Below, one piece after another: positions 21,250 through 32,320 of a stretch of DNA of 64,000 nucleotides (position 1 is the stretch's first letter; each line of letters starts with the position of its first letter). Below the pieces are notes generated by a model. The model saw nothing but the letters and a program-made list of their open reading frames with translations, had not been told where the DNA came from and ran no database searches. The DNA is from Collariella sp. IMI 366227 (Eukaryota; Ascomycota; Sordariomycetes; Sordariales; Chaetomiaceae): the NCBI GenBank assembly GCA_027946355.1, contig JAPEUS010000020.1:124001-188000 (forward strand), read 5' to 3'. Both the position numbers and the translations under genes were made by a program.

Positions 21250-22540
21250 TGGTTGGCGTGCTCCTGGTGCGGAAATCAGAGGCGAGATAGCCTGCGCAAC
21301 ATCCGGACTCTACGGGTTACCTATAGCCGGCTCAGCGCTGCCGACTTTAAAGCCCTGCTCAACTCGTGCGCAGTCCTAGGCCTGAAGCCCTTCGTTTACG
21401 AGGCTTCCCATTCGCTGATGGAGACTATTGAACTGGTGCACCGCACCATAAATCCACAACCACACCACACCCTTCTTCTGGTTAGCGAAGTCTGGTGACG
21501 GTGAAGTCGTGAATTTGGGGGAGGAACGAAGACTTCAACAAGTCATGGCTCAAGGCGACTCCGGCGTCGTATGCATGGCACGCGTCTGACAACAATCAGC
21601 TCTGTCCCTCCGGCCAGAACATCATCCTCTCCCGTCTGCACTGAATATGCTCCTCCGAGTTGTCGTCGTCGGAAAAGAATGTTGATTGTCCCGCCTGCCC
21701 CTCTCTCTCCAGAGAGAAAGAGAGCAAGCTCTCGCAAGCCTATCTAAATACGACGTGGCCTGCACGTGAGAAAGTAAAACGGAAAATGCAATATCGAGGT
21801 CCCCCCCCCCACTGTCTCCCCTGCACGTCAGCGGATCCAACTATCAAGCCCCAAACCCAGTGGTTTTTGCCCCAGTTCACTATGTGTTTCAGATTTCGTA
21901 AGTTTGAACAAGATCTCCTGGTTCTACTACTATAAGATAACACTAGTGGCTAATATTTAACCTGGAAAAGCTGCTAACAGAGACCACTTTCAGCCCTCAG
22001 ATGCTATTCAACATTTGAAAAGACACAAGGCAACCCTAGAGTCGCTACACCTCAACCTCCGCGCTCGTAGCCACTAAAGGACTTCACAGCTCTCAAACTG
22101 TGTACCTCAGCGTAAGCATGTTAAACAACCACCACGGAAAGGCATCATACGCCCAACTACGACAGCGTACTCCTCACCAAAATGCTGCCTCCAAGCGTTA
22201 CCTCGCTGTACCTAGCGGGGAACCTCGGCAAATTCACACCGCGGTTAGGCTACGCGCTGCGCTATCTCACCAAGTCAGTCGGACCTAGATGCAGTTCAAG
22301 GCACTCCGACGTGTCAGGTGCGATGCGGTTCAAGCCACAAGGGGATTTGAAGAGATGGCTGTAGAAGAGGCATTCGCCGCCTGTGGCGTAGACTTTGGCT
22401 ATAGCAGTTGGTCGTTGAGCGAGCGAACCTCCGCAGAAGCGAGGAGACACCCAGAGAAGCGTTGCCGCCGGCGGAACTGTTCATCTCGCCCTCGGATGAT
22501 GAAGATCTTTCACAGCAGCCCTGATATCTCGCCTATGTAA
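21250..22540 (+). pseudogene. relic of an F-box/leucine-rich-repeat-like gene
   Basis: Disconnected pieces in different plus-strand frames resemble the LRR part of fungal F-box proteins. They are RTLRVTYSRLSAADFKALL (about 21300), LKRHKATLESLHLNLRAR (about 22015-22070), PPSVTSLYLAGNLGKFTP (about 22185) and VEEAFAACGVDFGYSSW (about 22360-22410). The order and spacing are right for one gene, but frame changes and an unrelated stretch (about 21500-22000) separate them. The F-box itself was not found. It would have been a substrate adaptor of an SCF ubiquitin ligase. Confidence 0.5.
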
Positions 22541-22582
22541 CGCGTGACGGGGAATTCAATTTTTTAACGGACTGGACCACTC

Positions 22583-25093
22583 TCACGCCTTCTCGCTATC
22601 CACAACATGCCTCTTCACCGCCAGAAAGCTGTCCGGACTGACCGAAATCGAATCAATCCCCGCCTGTACCAAAAACCTCGCAAACTCCGGGTGATCACTT
22701 GGCGCCTGCCCACAGATCCCAATCTTGCACCCCTTCTCCCTCGCCACCCTAATCACCCTCGCAATCATCCACTTCACCGCCTCATCCTGCTCATCAAACA
22801 GTTCCGCCAACTCCCCCGAGTCCCGGTCCACTCCCAGCGTCAACTGCGTCAGATCATTCGACCCAATCGAGAACCCATCAAAATGTTCCGTAAACCTCTC
22901 AGCCAGAATCACATTCGACGGGATCTCGCACATCACATACACCTGCAACCCGTTCTCCCCACGCTTCAGTCCGTTCTGCTCCATCACCCCCAGCACCCGC
23001 CTTGCCTCGTCCACCGTCCGGCAGAACGGGATCATCACCACCGCGTTGACAAAACCCATGTCCTCGCGGAGCGCCTTGATGGCGCGGCACTCGAGTGCAA
23101 ACCCCTCCATATACCGTGGGGAATAGTACCGCGAGGCACCCCGGAACCCCAGCATGGGGTTTTCTTCGGACGGTTCAAATTCGGCGCCGCCGATGAGGCC
23201 GGCGTATTCGTTGGTTTTGAAGTCGCTCATGCGAATGATGGCGGGTTTGGGGTAGACGGTGGCGCAGAGCGAGGCGAGGCCGTGCGAGAGCTTGTCGACG
23301 AAGTAATCTGGTTTGTGGTTGTAGCCTGTTGTGAGGGTCTCGATCTGTTCTTTGGCGGCTTGGTCGCGGAGGGTGCCGAAGTGCACTAGCGCCATGGGGT
23401 GGACCTGGATGGCGTTGGTGACGACAAATTCCATGCGGGCGAGGCCGATGCCGTCCGCGGGGAGACGCCACCAGCGGTAGGCCGCGGCGGGGTTGGCGAG
23501 GTTGAGCATGACGTTGGTGCGGACGGAGGGGAGGTTCTTGAGGTCGATGGAGGTGGTTGTTACGTCGGAGATGCCTTCGTAGACGAAGCCGATGTCGCCT
23601 TCAGCGCAAGAGACGGTGACGTCCTGGCCGGTATGAAGAACGTACGTGGCGTTGCCGGTGCCCACGACGGCGGGGACGCCTAATTCCCGGCTGACGATGG
23701 CGGCGTGAGAGGTGCGGCCGCCATGGTCGGTGATGATACCTGCGGCACGTTTCATGATAGGTACCCAGTCAGGATCAGTAGATCCTGTCACGAGGATGGA
23801 GTCGTCAATGAATTTGTCGATGTCTTTGGCGTCTTCGATGAGGCAGAGATGGCCGGCAACGGCGGCGTTGCCGATTGAAAGGCCAGTGGCCAGAACACGA
23901 CCCTTGTTCTTGACGTCGTATGTCTTCAAGATGGCAGCGTCTGTTTGAGAGTGGACTGTTTCCGGCCGGGCTTGGACGATGAACAGCTCCCCCGTGATGC
24001 CATCTTTGGCCCATTCCATGTCCATGGCGCAGCCGTAGTGTTTCTCGATGATGCATCCCCAGCGCGCCAGATGGAGAATCTCATCGTTGTTGAGCACGAG
24101 CGCCGCCCGCTCCGCTTTGGAAGTCGGGACGTTGCGGGTGGGCGCGTGGTGGCTCCGGCCGAGGATCATCTTGATCTGTTTGTCACCACGCTTCTGCTGC
24201 ACAATGGGAACCAGCTTGTTGTCGTCCAACAGCGGTTTGAACACCTGGTATTCGTCCGGGTTGACTGTCCCTTGCACAATGTTCTCTCCCAGTCCCCAGG
24301 CCGCGTTGATGAGCACAATCTTGTTAAAGCCGCTCTCGGTGTCGATGGAGAACATAACACCCGACCCCCAGGCGTCCGAGCGAACCATGCGCTGCACTCC
24401 AACCGAGAGAGCGATGCTCATGTGGTCGAATCCTTTGGTTTGGCGGTAGCTGATGGCTCGGTCGGTAAACAGCGAGGCGTAGCAGCGGCGGCAGGCCTCC
24501 AGGACCTTGTCTTTGCCCGAGATGTTCAGGTATGATTCCAGCTGGCCGGCGAAACTCGCGTCGGGGAGGTCCTCGGCCGTCGCGCTGGAGCGAACAGCAA
24601 CCCGCAGGTTCTCAATCCCCGTCTTGGTCGAGAGCTTCTGGTAGGACGAAGTGATGGCCTCGGCTGCATCAGCCGGCCAGGAGCCGCGGAGGAACAGATG
24701 GCGGATGGTTTGACCCGTTTCGGCGAGAGTGGCATGGCCAGCCTGCCATTCGGAAACCAGCAGGCCTATCTTCTCGCGGATCTTATTGGCGTCGATGTAG
24801 TGCCAGTAGGCGTGCGCAGTCGTGGCGAATCCAGGTGGCACTGCGATGCCCTCGCTCATGAGGGTGCTGATCATCTCACCCAGGGAAGAGTTCTTCCCAC
24901 CCACGAGGCCAACATCACCGCGGCGGAGATCTTCGAAGTCACGGACGAGTGGTTCAGCGTCTTTGTTAGACGTGACCATGTTTGGGGTTGTCGAGAAAGA
25001 TGTGCTCATTCGAATAGCTGCGGACTGGATGGAGCAACGTGGTATGACGAGGGCAAGGGAGAAGCATCGAAGTAGTTTGACGTTGGGAGGCAT
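22583..25093 (-). CDS. phosphoenolpyruvate synthase (pyruvate, water dikinase)
   Basis: The enzyme makes phosphoenolpyruvate, AMP and phosphate from pyruvate, ATP and water (EC 2.7.9.2), a gluconeogenic step best known in bacteria and archaea. The intact, intronless frame encodes about 836 residues from the ATG at 25093. Domains in order: ATP-grasp-type nucleotide binding (GLVGGKNSSLGEM, RSSATAEDLPDASFAGQ, QARPE), the swivelling phosphohistidine domain with DHGGRTSHAA (catalytic His), and the PEP-binding barrel (EIPSNVILAE, GSNDLTQLTLG, GICGQAPSD near the end). ATGs lie at 25111, 25093 and 25009. The segment before the last has Lys/Arg and Ser but no acidic residues, so a mitochondrial targeting peptide is possible. 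Length and motifs match bacterial PpsA (about 790 residues). Confidence 0.93.
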   Translation of the reverse strand: MPPNVKLLRCFSLALVIPRCSIQSAAIRMSTSFSTTPNMVTSNKDAEPLVRDFEDLRRGDVGLVGGKNSSLGEMISTLMSEGIAVPPGFATTAHAYWHYIDANKIREKIGLLVSEWQAGHATLAETGQTIRHLFLRGSWPADAAEAITSSYQKLSTKTGIENLRVAVRSSATAEDLPDASFAGQLESYLNISGKDKVLEACRRCYASLFTDRAISYRQTKGFDHMSIALSVGVQRMVRSDAWGSGVMFSIDTESGFNKIVLINAAWGLGENIVQGTVNPDEYQVFKPLLDDNKLVPIVQQKRGDKQIKMILGRSHHAPTRNVPTSKAERAALVLNNDEILHLARWGCIIEKHYGCAMDMEWAKDGITGELFIVQARPETVHSQTDAAILKTYDVKNKGRVLATGLSIGNAAVAGHLCLIEDAKDIDKFIDDSILVTGSTDPDWVPIMKRAAGIITDHGGRTSHAAIVSRELGVPAVVGTGNATYVLHTGQDVTVSCAEGDIGFVYEGISDVTTTSIDLKNLPSVRTNVMLNLANPAAAYRWWRLPADGIGLARMEFVVTNAIQVHPMALVHFGTLRDQAAKEQIETLTTGYNHKPDYFVDKLSHGLASLCATVYPKPAIIRMSDFKTNEYAGLIGGAEFEPSEENPMLGFRGASRYYSPRYMEGFALECRAIKALREDMGFVNAVVMIPFCRTVDEARRVLGVMEQNGLKRGENGLQVYVMCEIPSNVILAERFTEHFDGFSIGSNDLTQLTLGVDRDSGELAELFDEQDEAVKWMIARVIRVAREKGCKIGICGQAPSDHPEFARFLVQAGIDSISVSPDSFLAVKRHVVDSEKA

Positions 25094-25111
25094 CAAAGCT
25101 GTTCCTCTCAT

Positions 25112-25750
25112 TACTTTCTGGCTCTTTTGAGTCGTGATGAACGGTGCCGCAGAACTCAGAGCTGTCCCAGCTTTCCCAATCTTTGGGTCTGTTCATGCAT
25201 CTGATGTCCATGACGGGGTGTCGTCATAGTCATCCCGTCTTGATACCAGTGGGCGACGACCATAACCCAAACTCTCAGGACCCCAACATAGCCCCCTCTT
25301 TATCCACCCGTACTGAAAGAACCAAAGGTTTGCAGGTGCCTCCATTGACGTTAGTTTCTGGGGCTTTGATGATCTGACAACCTGGAGGCCAGAAATGATT
25401 GCTCAACGAGGTATCGGAGACAGCAAGGTTGTCTTTTTATGTCCAGCAGAGATGGCAACTGCTATCGTCAGGGGACATGACGGCTGACTCGACAAATGTT
25501 GGATCAGGGATGTCCCTTCCACGGAAAAACCCGGGTGACAAGCTCACATCCAAAGCACATACCACAAGACCTTCATAATGATATTACTGCCAGTGAAGCT
25601 CTATCTCCTCTCTGCCCAGCAGTGTCTTGGGTTACACCAGCTTGGCGTCTATGGTTGTCCCCGAACCTGTTGTCAGCTATAATAAATCATGCAACGCGAA
25701 ACCACGATAATCCCCAACGTCCTTTAACGACAAATCCTCCGAATCCGGCC
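25112..25750. other. intergenic, nothing recognised
   Basis: Likely holds the PEP synthase promoter on its left side and the 3' end of the F-box/ankyrin relic on its right. Confidence 0.4.
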
Positions 25751-27900
25751 TCACTTCAGCCATTTGATCTTTATCTCTCCGTCCCCCTTCTTGAGGAGCT
25801 TCACATATTGCTCAAGGACCTTCGCCTTGCGCCTTTCCTTGAAAATAAAAGGCTTGAAATAGTCGGAAAAAAAAGAAAGAACCGCCATGTCCTTGTGTTT
25901 GATGTCCACACCCCTGCTCGGCAGCTTGGAACAGTGGCATGTAAGGAGCAGTTCGGCTTTGGAGCACCAGGACCGGAGCTGATTCATCAGGGTCAGCAAG
26001 GGCGTTTCGTTTCGATCATCGAGCTAGGCAGGGTCGGCGCTGGCGGCGAGAAGGGCCTGGAGGACGACGTCCTGCGCGATCCACTGCTCGCGATTACTTT
26101 CGCCGAGCATCGGTTCTTTGACTGGGATTCAGCACTGTCCAATGACTCAGTGGAGGTGATAGGCTTGTTCGGCCGGCGGATTGCCTCGGACAGGCTGCAG
26201 GCGGAGCATCTCGGCCATGTTGTAAACTTCTGGCCTCCGAAGTACCTTATTGAGGGGTGTCATGATGCGTTCGTTTTCGTTTACAAAGCTTGAGTTTATG
26301 CCGATGTGCGCGGTGATGCAAAGGTGGATGACAGCTCCCGCCAAGACCAGTCGCACACCCAGATCGAGGCCCACATCGCGTTGGTATTTGAAATTGGCGC
26401 AAGTGATCTTTGACAGCAGGCTTTGGCCGTCCTTGTCGAGCTCGTTGATGTTGGATATCTCGGGAAGTTCCTTAACCAGCTGCTGTGCGATGGGCCACCG
26501 GCCACCCTTGACGGCTGCCCGGAGCAGGGTCAATTTGGCCGTGAAATAGAAGCTTCCTATTTTGAGGCTCCTGAAACAGAGTATCTGGGCTAGCTCTGCA
26601 GCAAAGGACACAGGATGGCGGCTATCCAGGTGCGCACAGATGAAATCCACGTCGGATGCCAGGCGCCTGGATCTGTGCAGAGCCATGAGGCAAAAAAGGA
26701 GCTCGATCTCTGCCGTTGTGAGACGGCCAACCAGATCAATCCAAGTCTGGCTCGCGACACAGTTGGCAAAATCCGAGTTTTCCTTGTCGACAGCAATCTC
26801 TACCGGCGACTGCTTCGTGTCTAATGGTCGGTCATAGAGAAACGGATCGGCACCCTTGGAAAGAAAGAGCCGAGTAAGCTGTCTGATGGCTCGCGTTTCC
26901 ATCCAGCTCTCGCGGTCCCAGCGACCACGGAGCTCGGTGAGGAACAGGTGAAGGACAGTGGCACCTGCACCAAGAAGGAGCCGGACAATTTTCCATCTAT
27001 TCGGGTAGTCGACCGCGTCCTCCTTATCCCGACGGAATGATCGTACACAGGGCATGAACAGGCGCCTCGGTCCAGCAGCATGTTGATAGTTTCAACGTGT
27101 CCATGTTTGGCGGCGATATGAAGCGCAGTAGAACTGCGAAACACGAAGGATCCGCTGATAGCCTCGTTGATGACAAGGGTAGACTCGGCGCTGAACCAAA
27201 GATTGTTCTGGTCCAAAGGGGCGACAGTAAGACGGAGCCAGGTACTGGGATCGTAGTCTTCATATGACACATCAAAATATCCGTCTCAGCGTCAAAGTCG
27301 TTGTCTTCGGGCGGATCTGTTGCCAAGGCTGCGCGTTCGGGTACGATTAGGGCGAAGATGTCGAGGTGGTTTAAGGTCGTCACCGTGCATGAGGGCTTTT
27401 ACGGATCAAGCCCATACGTCTGAGTATCAGCGGCCAGTATGCGATGTCGTCGGCGTCCCAATCGGCATTCCAATCGGCATTTGCGCTCCGCAGGTCGTTG
27501 GCTAGACTCCAAACATGGATGGGAAGGCGATGTTGACAGTACGGTTGGGGTCGGCGCCAAAGGCGAGGGCTTTGTGCAGTGTGCCTGGCGCATTACGGGC
27601 CGCAGCCCAAGCCAGTGGAAGTTGGGCGCAGCAGTTGACGCCGACATTATACGGAACAGGTTCAACGATGCTCCAGAGGCGGCGGTTGGTGCGCGCGAGA
27701 GCAGCTAGGGCCTGTGGAGGGAACCCGTTCGATGTTCGGTGGTGGGCTGGACTTCATGGCAGATGAGATGGATCAACTCGATTGGCAATGAGGAGAGCGA
27801 ACCGTTTCGAATGCTGGCAGCCCGAGCGTCGGGCGATTGAAGTTGGCGTGAGATTCTAAAATTGGAATCCAACAATGGATTTTGGGAAGGGTGCTGCAGC
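25751..27900 (-). pseudogene. F-box/ankyrin-repeat protein gene, frame-broken
   Basis: Minus-strand pieces in order: an F-box start SLSSLPIELIHLICHEV (about 27800-27750); a linker LARTNRRLWSIVEPVPYNVG and ALAFGADPNRTVNIAFPS (about 27700-27520); an ankyrin unit STALHIAAKHGHVETINMLL (about 27130-27070); a 300-residue open stretch (27055-26147) with further ankyrin-like repeats such as RAAVKGGRWPIAQQLV; and a terminal part with FKERRKAKVLEQYVKLLKKG ending at 25751. At least three frame changes separate them (near 27720, 27500 and 27055), none with splice signals that I can see. Intact relatives would be SCF adaptors. Part of the damage could be sequencing indels. Confidence 0.6.
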
Positions 27901-28111
27901 CTCTTTCCCAGGGCTCGCGCTGTCAGGTGGCTGCCCCACCTGAGCCCACCCACCAGAAAGGCAGAAAGTCAAGCCCGGGTTAGGGTTACGCAACAAGTCA
28001 TACATCCCTGCCCCTGTCAGCAATTTCTGAGTTTTTTTTCAACACCACAACCCACCCACCTTCATTTCCACCACAGCCGAGTTCCAGACCTCAACAACTC
28101 GGCTAAGCCTC

Positions 28112-28199
28112 GCCCGGCTAGCTCAATCGGTAGAGCGTGAGACTCTTAAGGAGTTCCTCCGTCATCTCAAGGTTGTGGGTTCGACCCCCACGTCGGGCT
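28112..28199 (+). tRNA. tRNA-Lys (CTT) with intron
   Basis: The acceptor GCCCGGC pairs with GTCGGGC. The D-arm is TAGCTCAATCGGTAGAGC, and the T-arm is GTGGG-TTCGACC-CCCAC. The anticodon stem is TGAGA/TCTCA with loop CT-CTT-A, giving anticodon CTT. A 15-nt intron (about 28149-28163) follows base 37. Confidence 0.93.
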
Positions 28200-28870
28200 C
28201 AATTCCCGTCTAACGACTTTCTTTTTGGTCTTCTCGACTCCGAGGTAGTTCAACTCTTTTTGCCTGTGCTCTCTAGAGTCTTCTCCCCTTGACTGAACTA
28301 GTTCTATCTGTGTGGCCTCTGTATCTTATCTAGCACAACATTTTGCTACTGCCCAGGCCGGTCATGAAGGTTTCGAAGCAACTCCTCTCGGGCTCCAAGT
28401 CTGGCATGGCAAATCTAAATCTTTGCTTGTCAAAACTTCGGTCACTCTTCCTGTCTCATCTTTTAGTCTTTCTCTGTCCCTAGTGTCAATTCAACACGGC
28501 TTCGTTACCTCAAGATTAACAACTCTGTGTGGCAACATCGACGCTCTTTGACCCCTAATGCCTTCCCCCTGTCCCTCTCATGCATTTCTTCAAACCGATG
28601 TTACCTCTCTGTCCGAGTTGAGAACCAACATCCCACGCCCCTGCATACAAACATCAACCCCGCCCGTCGCTTGATTAGACACGGGCCAATTCGGATCAAA
28701 GTTCCTGCTGCAGACATGATCCCGCCACTGCAGTCGTATCAGACCCCCGCACCCAACACTCTTCATAAGACCGGGCAAAATCTCGCTGGCTCATGGCTGG
28801 GCTTGTCCCCGTTTCTCTCTCGTGAGTCCTTGAAGAATCAGTGCCCCCGAATCTGCGAGTGTGTGAAGAT
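28200..28870. promoter_or_regulatory. intergenic, promoter side of the methyltransferase gene
   Basis: A T-run follows the tRNA (TTTCTTTTT at 28218-28226) and can serve as the pol III terminator. Pyrimidine-rich DNA precedes the next start. No other feature seen. Confidence 0.45.
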
Positions 28871-30730
28871 CATGACGGGAACCACTTCTCCGCCAGGCCC
28901 AACCAGCCCTGCCAGCCCGGTCCGGGCAACCACACTAGGACAAGCATCCCCCGTAGGGTCGTCTGCCAACCCAAGCACTGCTGCTCCAACCCCCGCCGCC
29001 GTACCAACCAGTACTGGAGTCTTGGAGGCCGATGTGGGTAACCACCAAAGAAGTAATGGACAGAGCAACGCTTGCTAATCTTCTGGCCATGATAATAGGA
29101 GAATGCCGGCGACGATGTCGATTCTGCTCTTGGCGTGGTAGGAGCGTCTACATCATCTTGAAGTTGAGGCGCGCAGGCTCACAGGTGAATTACCGTTACC
29201 AGTCCACTAACGCGAGCGACACGACGTCGATCCGATCTTTCCTCCTCACCTATCGCGAGCAAAATGGCCGCAGGTACCATGCTTACCAAGACTCGGGGGG
29301 CCGGCGGCGAGTACAAGAGTAGGATCTCCTTTTGTCTATCTTAAAGTCAACAACTAATAGCCTCTAGCATACTTCATGCCGAATGATGAGGCATGTACTC
29401 CCTCTTCCTTATTGCAGCTCCTGCCTAGCGCCCGCTAACAAACGCTCCAGCCAGAGAGCGAACGGCTTGGTAAGCATCGCAGCATTCCGCTTTAGCCCTG
29501 GAGGCGGAGCATGTATTGATCGAACCAGATCTTCAGCACAATCTCGTCATGTTGATGCAAGACGACCAAATCTTCACTTGCCCCCATTTGAAGCAGAATC
29601 CGCCAAATCGCGTCTTGGATGCCGGCTGCGGGACCGGGATCTGGGCTTTGGACTTTGGTAACTACACTTTTTCATATTTTAAGGGTTCCTGAGGCCAAGA
29701 CTGTTGAAAACTGGGGGCTGACTATACCTTAGGTGACCAGTTCCCCGAATCGTCGGTACGCAGACCTCCCACCAAACACGGAGAATGAGATTGTTTTAAC
29801 TAGAGATTTCTAGGTCGTGGGGATTGATCTCAGCCGGATTCAGCCTACGATGCAGGTTTTCCCTCCGTTATAGTCAATGGGCGAGATCTTCTCCATGCTC
29901 GCACAGCGGCCCAGCTTTCGATTGAAACTGACCAGCATTTCAGGGTTGCACCCAACGTCGAATTCTTCATCGACGACCTAGAGGCGGATTGGAACTTTGT
30001 CCGTCCGTTCGACTTCATCTATGCCCGCTTCCTCACGGGCTCGATCAAGGACTGGCCTAGGTTCTTTGCCCAAGCACTTGAGTAAGAATACAACCACCGG
30101 TGTTTAGCCATGCCCCCGACCGGTGCTCACTGGTACCACAGGCACATGAACCCCGGCGGATACCTCGAGGCCTGCGACATTGTGAGCCCGATTCGCTCTG
30201 ACGACGGAACGCTGCCTGCCGATTGCGCCCTTATGAAGTGGGTTTCACTTCTTCTCGACGCATCCAAAATGATTGGTGCCCCTGGTGATTCTGTCCAGCA
30301 CTACGAACAGCAAATGACAGATGCCGGCTTCCAAAACGTGACCAAGGTCGAATACAAGTGGCCTATAAACACCTGGCCGAAGGACCCCAAGTACAGGACA
30401 ATCGGTAAACCCACCTCTTACGCCATCTTGGCGCCTTCTCGGTCTCCCATCATCACCAGCCCACTAACAATCCTCCAGGCAAATGGAGCTATGTCAACAT
30501 GACGTCGGCCCTCCACGCACTTTCCATGATGCTGTTCACCCAGGTCTTGGGTTGGTCGCCCGAGGAGGTGGAAGTTTTCCTCATTGACGTCAGGAAGGAC
30601 TTGAGGAACACCAACATTCACGCGTACTGGCCCATGTAGGTCATCGTCTCGTTCCATATCTACTAATCGTGCGTGTCAGCTAACAGCAGTTCGTATTAGC
30701 TGGGTCATCTATGGGCAGAAGCCCGAGTGA
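28871..30730 (+). CDS. LaeA-like SAM-dependent methyltransferase (about eight introns)
   Basis: A Pro/Ser/Thr-rich N-tail starts at 28871. It is followed by NGRRYHAYQ and YFMPNDEA, the usual entry of the fungal LaeA/UMTA-like family. The SAM-binding motif I is VLDAGCGTGIWALDF (about 29610-29655). VVGIDLSRIQPT and EFFIDDLEADWNFVRPFDFI follow, then HMNPGGYLEACDI, YKWPINTWPKDPKYR and a final WVIYGQKPE with stop at 30730. Introns with GT-AG ends are readable at about 29034-29098, 29138-29184, 29319-29367, 29656-29734, 30082-30141 and 30406-30479, plus others near 29760-29930 and 30638-30700. The junction near 29390-29450 does not fit well, and the G6 run at 29295-29300 costs one base of frame. 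Relatives act as regulators of secondary metabolism or methylate small molecules; the target here is unknown. Confidence 0.7.
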
Positions 30731-30879
30731 TGAGATGGCAGAGCTGGACGGTCGGAGGAAGGGACATCTGTTTCAAATGTGTGGACATAGACTCGGTACT
30801 GATAATCCCTATAAATATAACAAATCTGACAGTTTCGATGATCCCCTTGTCCTAGACCTGACATTTTTGATTTATAATA

Positions 30880-31931
30880 TTATTATTCCTACGCCGCTGT
30901 GCCCTGCGGTGCATGTCGGACCCTCCGCTATTTACTGTACAGGAAAACCGCACCCTTGCGGGCCGGGTGAAAAACCTATACCGACGATTAAGGGAAAGAA
31001 ATCAGTGAATGAGCCTGCAAAATACAAAAGAGAAGGCCTCTTGGCCTTCGACGGGTCAGAGTCAGATTGCCTACTCCAGCTCGAGCTTCCTAGCCAAGCT
31101 GTACATCGGCAGTCTTCCTGAATCCATCAGCCAGCCCAGTATCCTTCTCGTCAGCCGAGCAGTCGAAGGACTGGCACCCTGTAGAACAGAGTAAAAGTCC
31201 CGTCGCGTCCTGACTTCTGTTCTCTCCCACATCCGGGTCAACGGTGGGGCCAAACACCACATCACCAGGTGTTCGACAGTCTCCCGCCCTTCCCCGCACT
31301 CACAGCAGGGCGTCAGCACACTTGGGACTCCCCGTTTGAACAAGAAGTCCCGGAGGCCTATGTCCCCAGTTCGGACCTGGACCAACAATGAGCTCTTCGC
31401 TTTGCTCAGTCCCTCGTGCTTCTTAAGAGTCTTGTCCTTGAATAGAGTCTCCCGTTGGTGGTCGAGGTCATCCGCTGGTCTCGTCGTCGCCCGACCGTCT
31501 CGTTCCTTTAGCCATCTCTCTCTCCAAGCCTCCTCGACTACCCTGTCCGTGTCGGTGGTTCCCCCGGTCCAACGCGCTATTACTCCTGCGGCCTCTTCTA
31601 CCGCTGTCGGCCTCTGTGGCCTTAAGGCCCGTGGTCGGCCCCTGTTGCTCGGCCTTAAGGAAAACCTCCGGCGTATCTTGCTGCAAGCTGCGTGGACAAT
31701 GGTCCCTGGGGCCTTTTTATCTCCTTGGCCGTCGTCGAGAGCGGGTTGTTGCAGCCTGGTTTCGAAGTCGGCAAGCCGTTTGTTGAAGTATAGGTCCAAT
31801 GGCGGCACCCATGTTTCTGTTTCAAGATTGCGGATTGGGGTGGACTTGAAAGCTCCTGCTACGATCCGCAAGCAGGAGTTTTGAGCCTTCCCAAGATCCT
31901 TGGTGATTTCCTTCGTTGCTGGCTTGCCTCC
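30880..31931 (-). mobile_element. 5'-truncated LINE (family B) with 14-bp target duplication
   Basis: The body reads on the minus strand as the end of a Tad-type ORF2. CLRIVAGAFKSTPIRNLETE lies just after the RT domain, and the C-terminal CCHC motif CCECGEGRETVEHLVMWC is near 31290. It is followed by a 3' UTR and a short AAT-repeat tail. Perfect copies of TTTGATTTATAATA flank it at 30866-30879 and 31932-31945. The 5' truncation point is therefore 31931 and the insert is 1052 bp. Its 3' end is shared with the tiny insert at 57222-57278. Confidence 0.92.
31071..31925 (-). pseudogene. LINE B ORF2 C-terminal fragment
   Basis: One open frame without a true start codon enters from the truncation point and runs about 280 codons to a stop at 31071. 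It covers the post-RT linker, a basic region and the zinc-knuckle-like CCHC motif. There are no internal stops or frameshifts, unlike LINE A, so this insertion is probably young. Confidence 0.85.
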
Positions 31932-31945
31932 TTTGATTTATAATA

Positions 31946-32320
31946 GGCATGGATATTTTCCTCCTTTTTGAAAAAAGAGAAAAGATAAATAAAAATTCGG
32001 GGGAAGGGGATGGACCAATAAACTTGGACTAGTAACTACTGCTTCATACGTAGCCTAAGATGTCCATCTGCCGACCAGAGAATCTGAGAAAACTAAAGAG
32101 CGAAAGTATAGTTAGTTACCCGTCAATGATGTAATTACTGCATCTTCCCCTATATCCCAAGAACAACCTTGTCAAACAGCCAAGAAGATACTCCGATATC
32201 GCCTTTTACCCTGCATCTTCCATGCTTCTATGTTTCTGCACATGGAGAGGAACGAAGTGCTAGAAGGATTACCAAACAAGCTTCTTCAATGACGGCGAGT
32301 TTGATACAGATAACACACAG
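31946..32320. other. intergenic, AT-richer
   Basis: The region between the LINE B target site and the small gene at 32321 is A-rich in places (about 31974-32000). No feature recognised. Confidence 0.4.
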
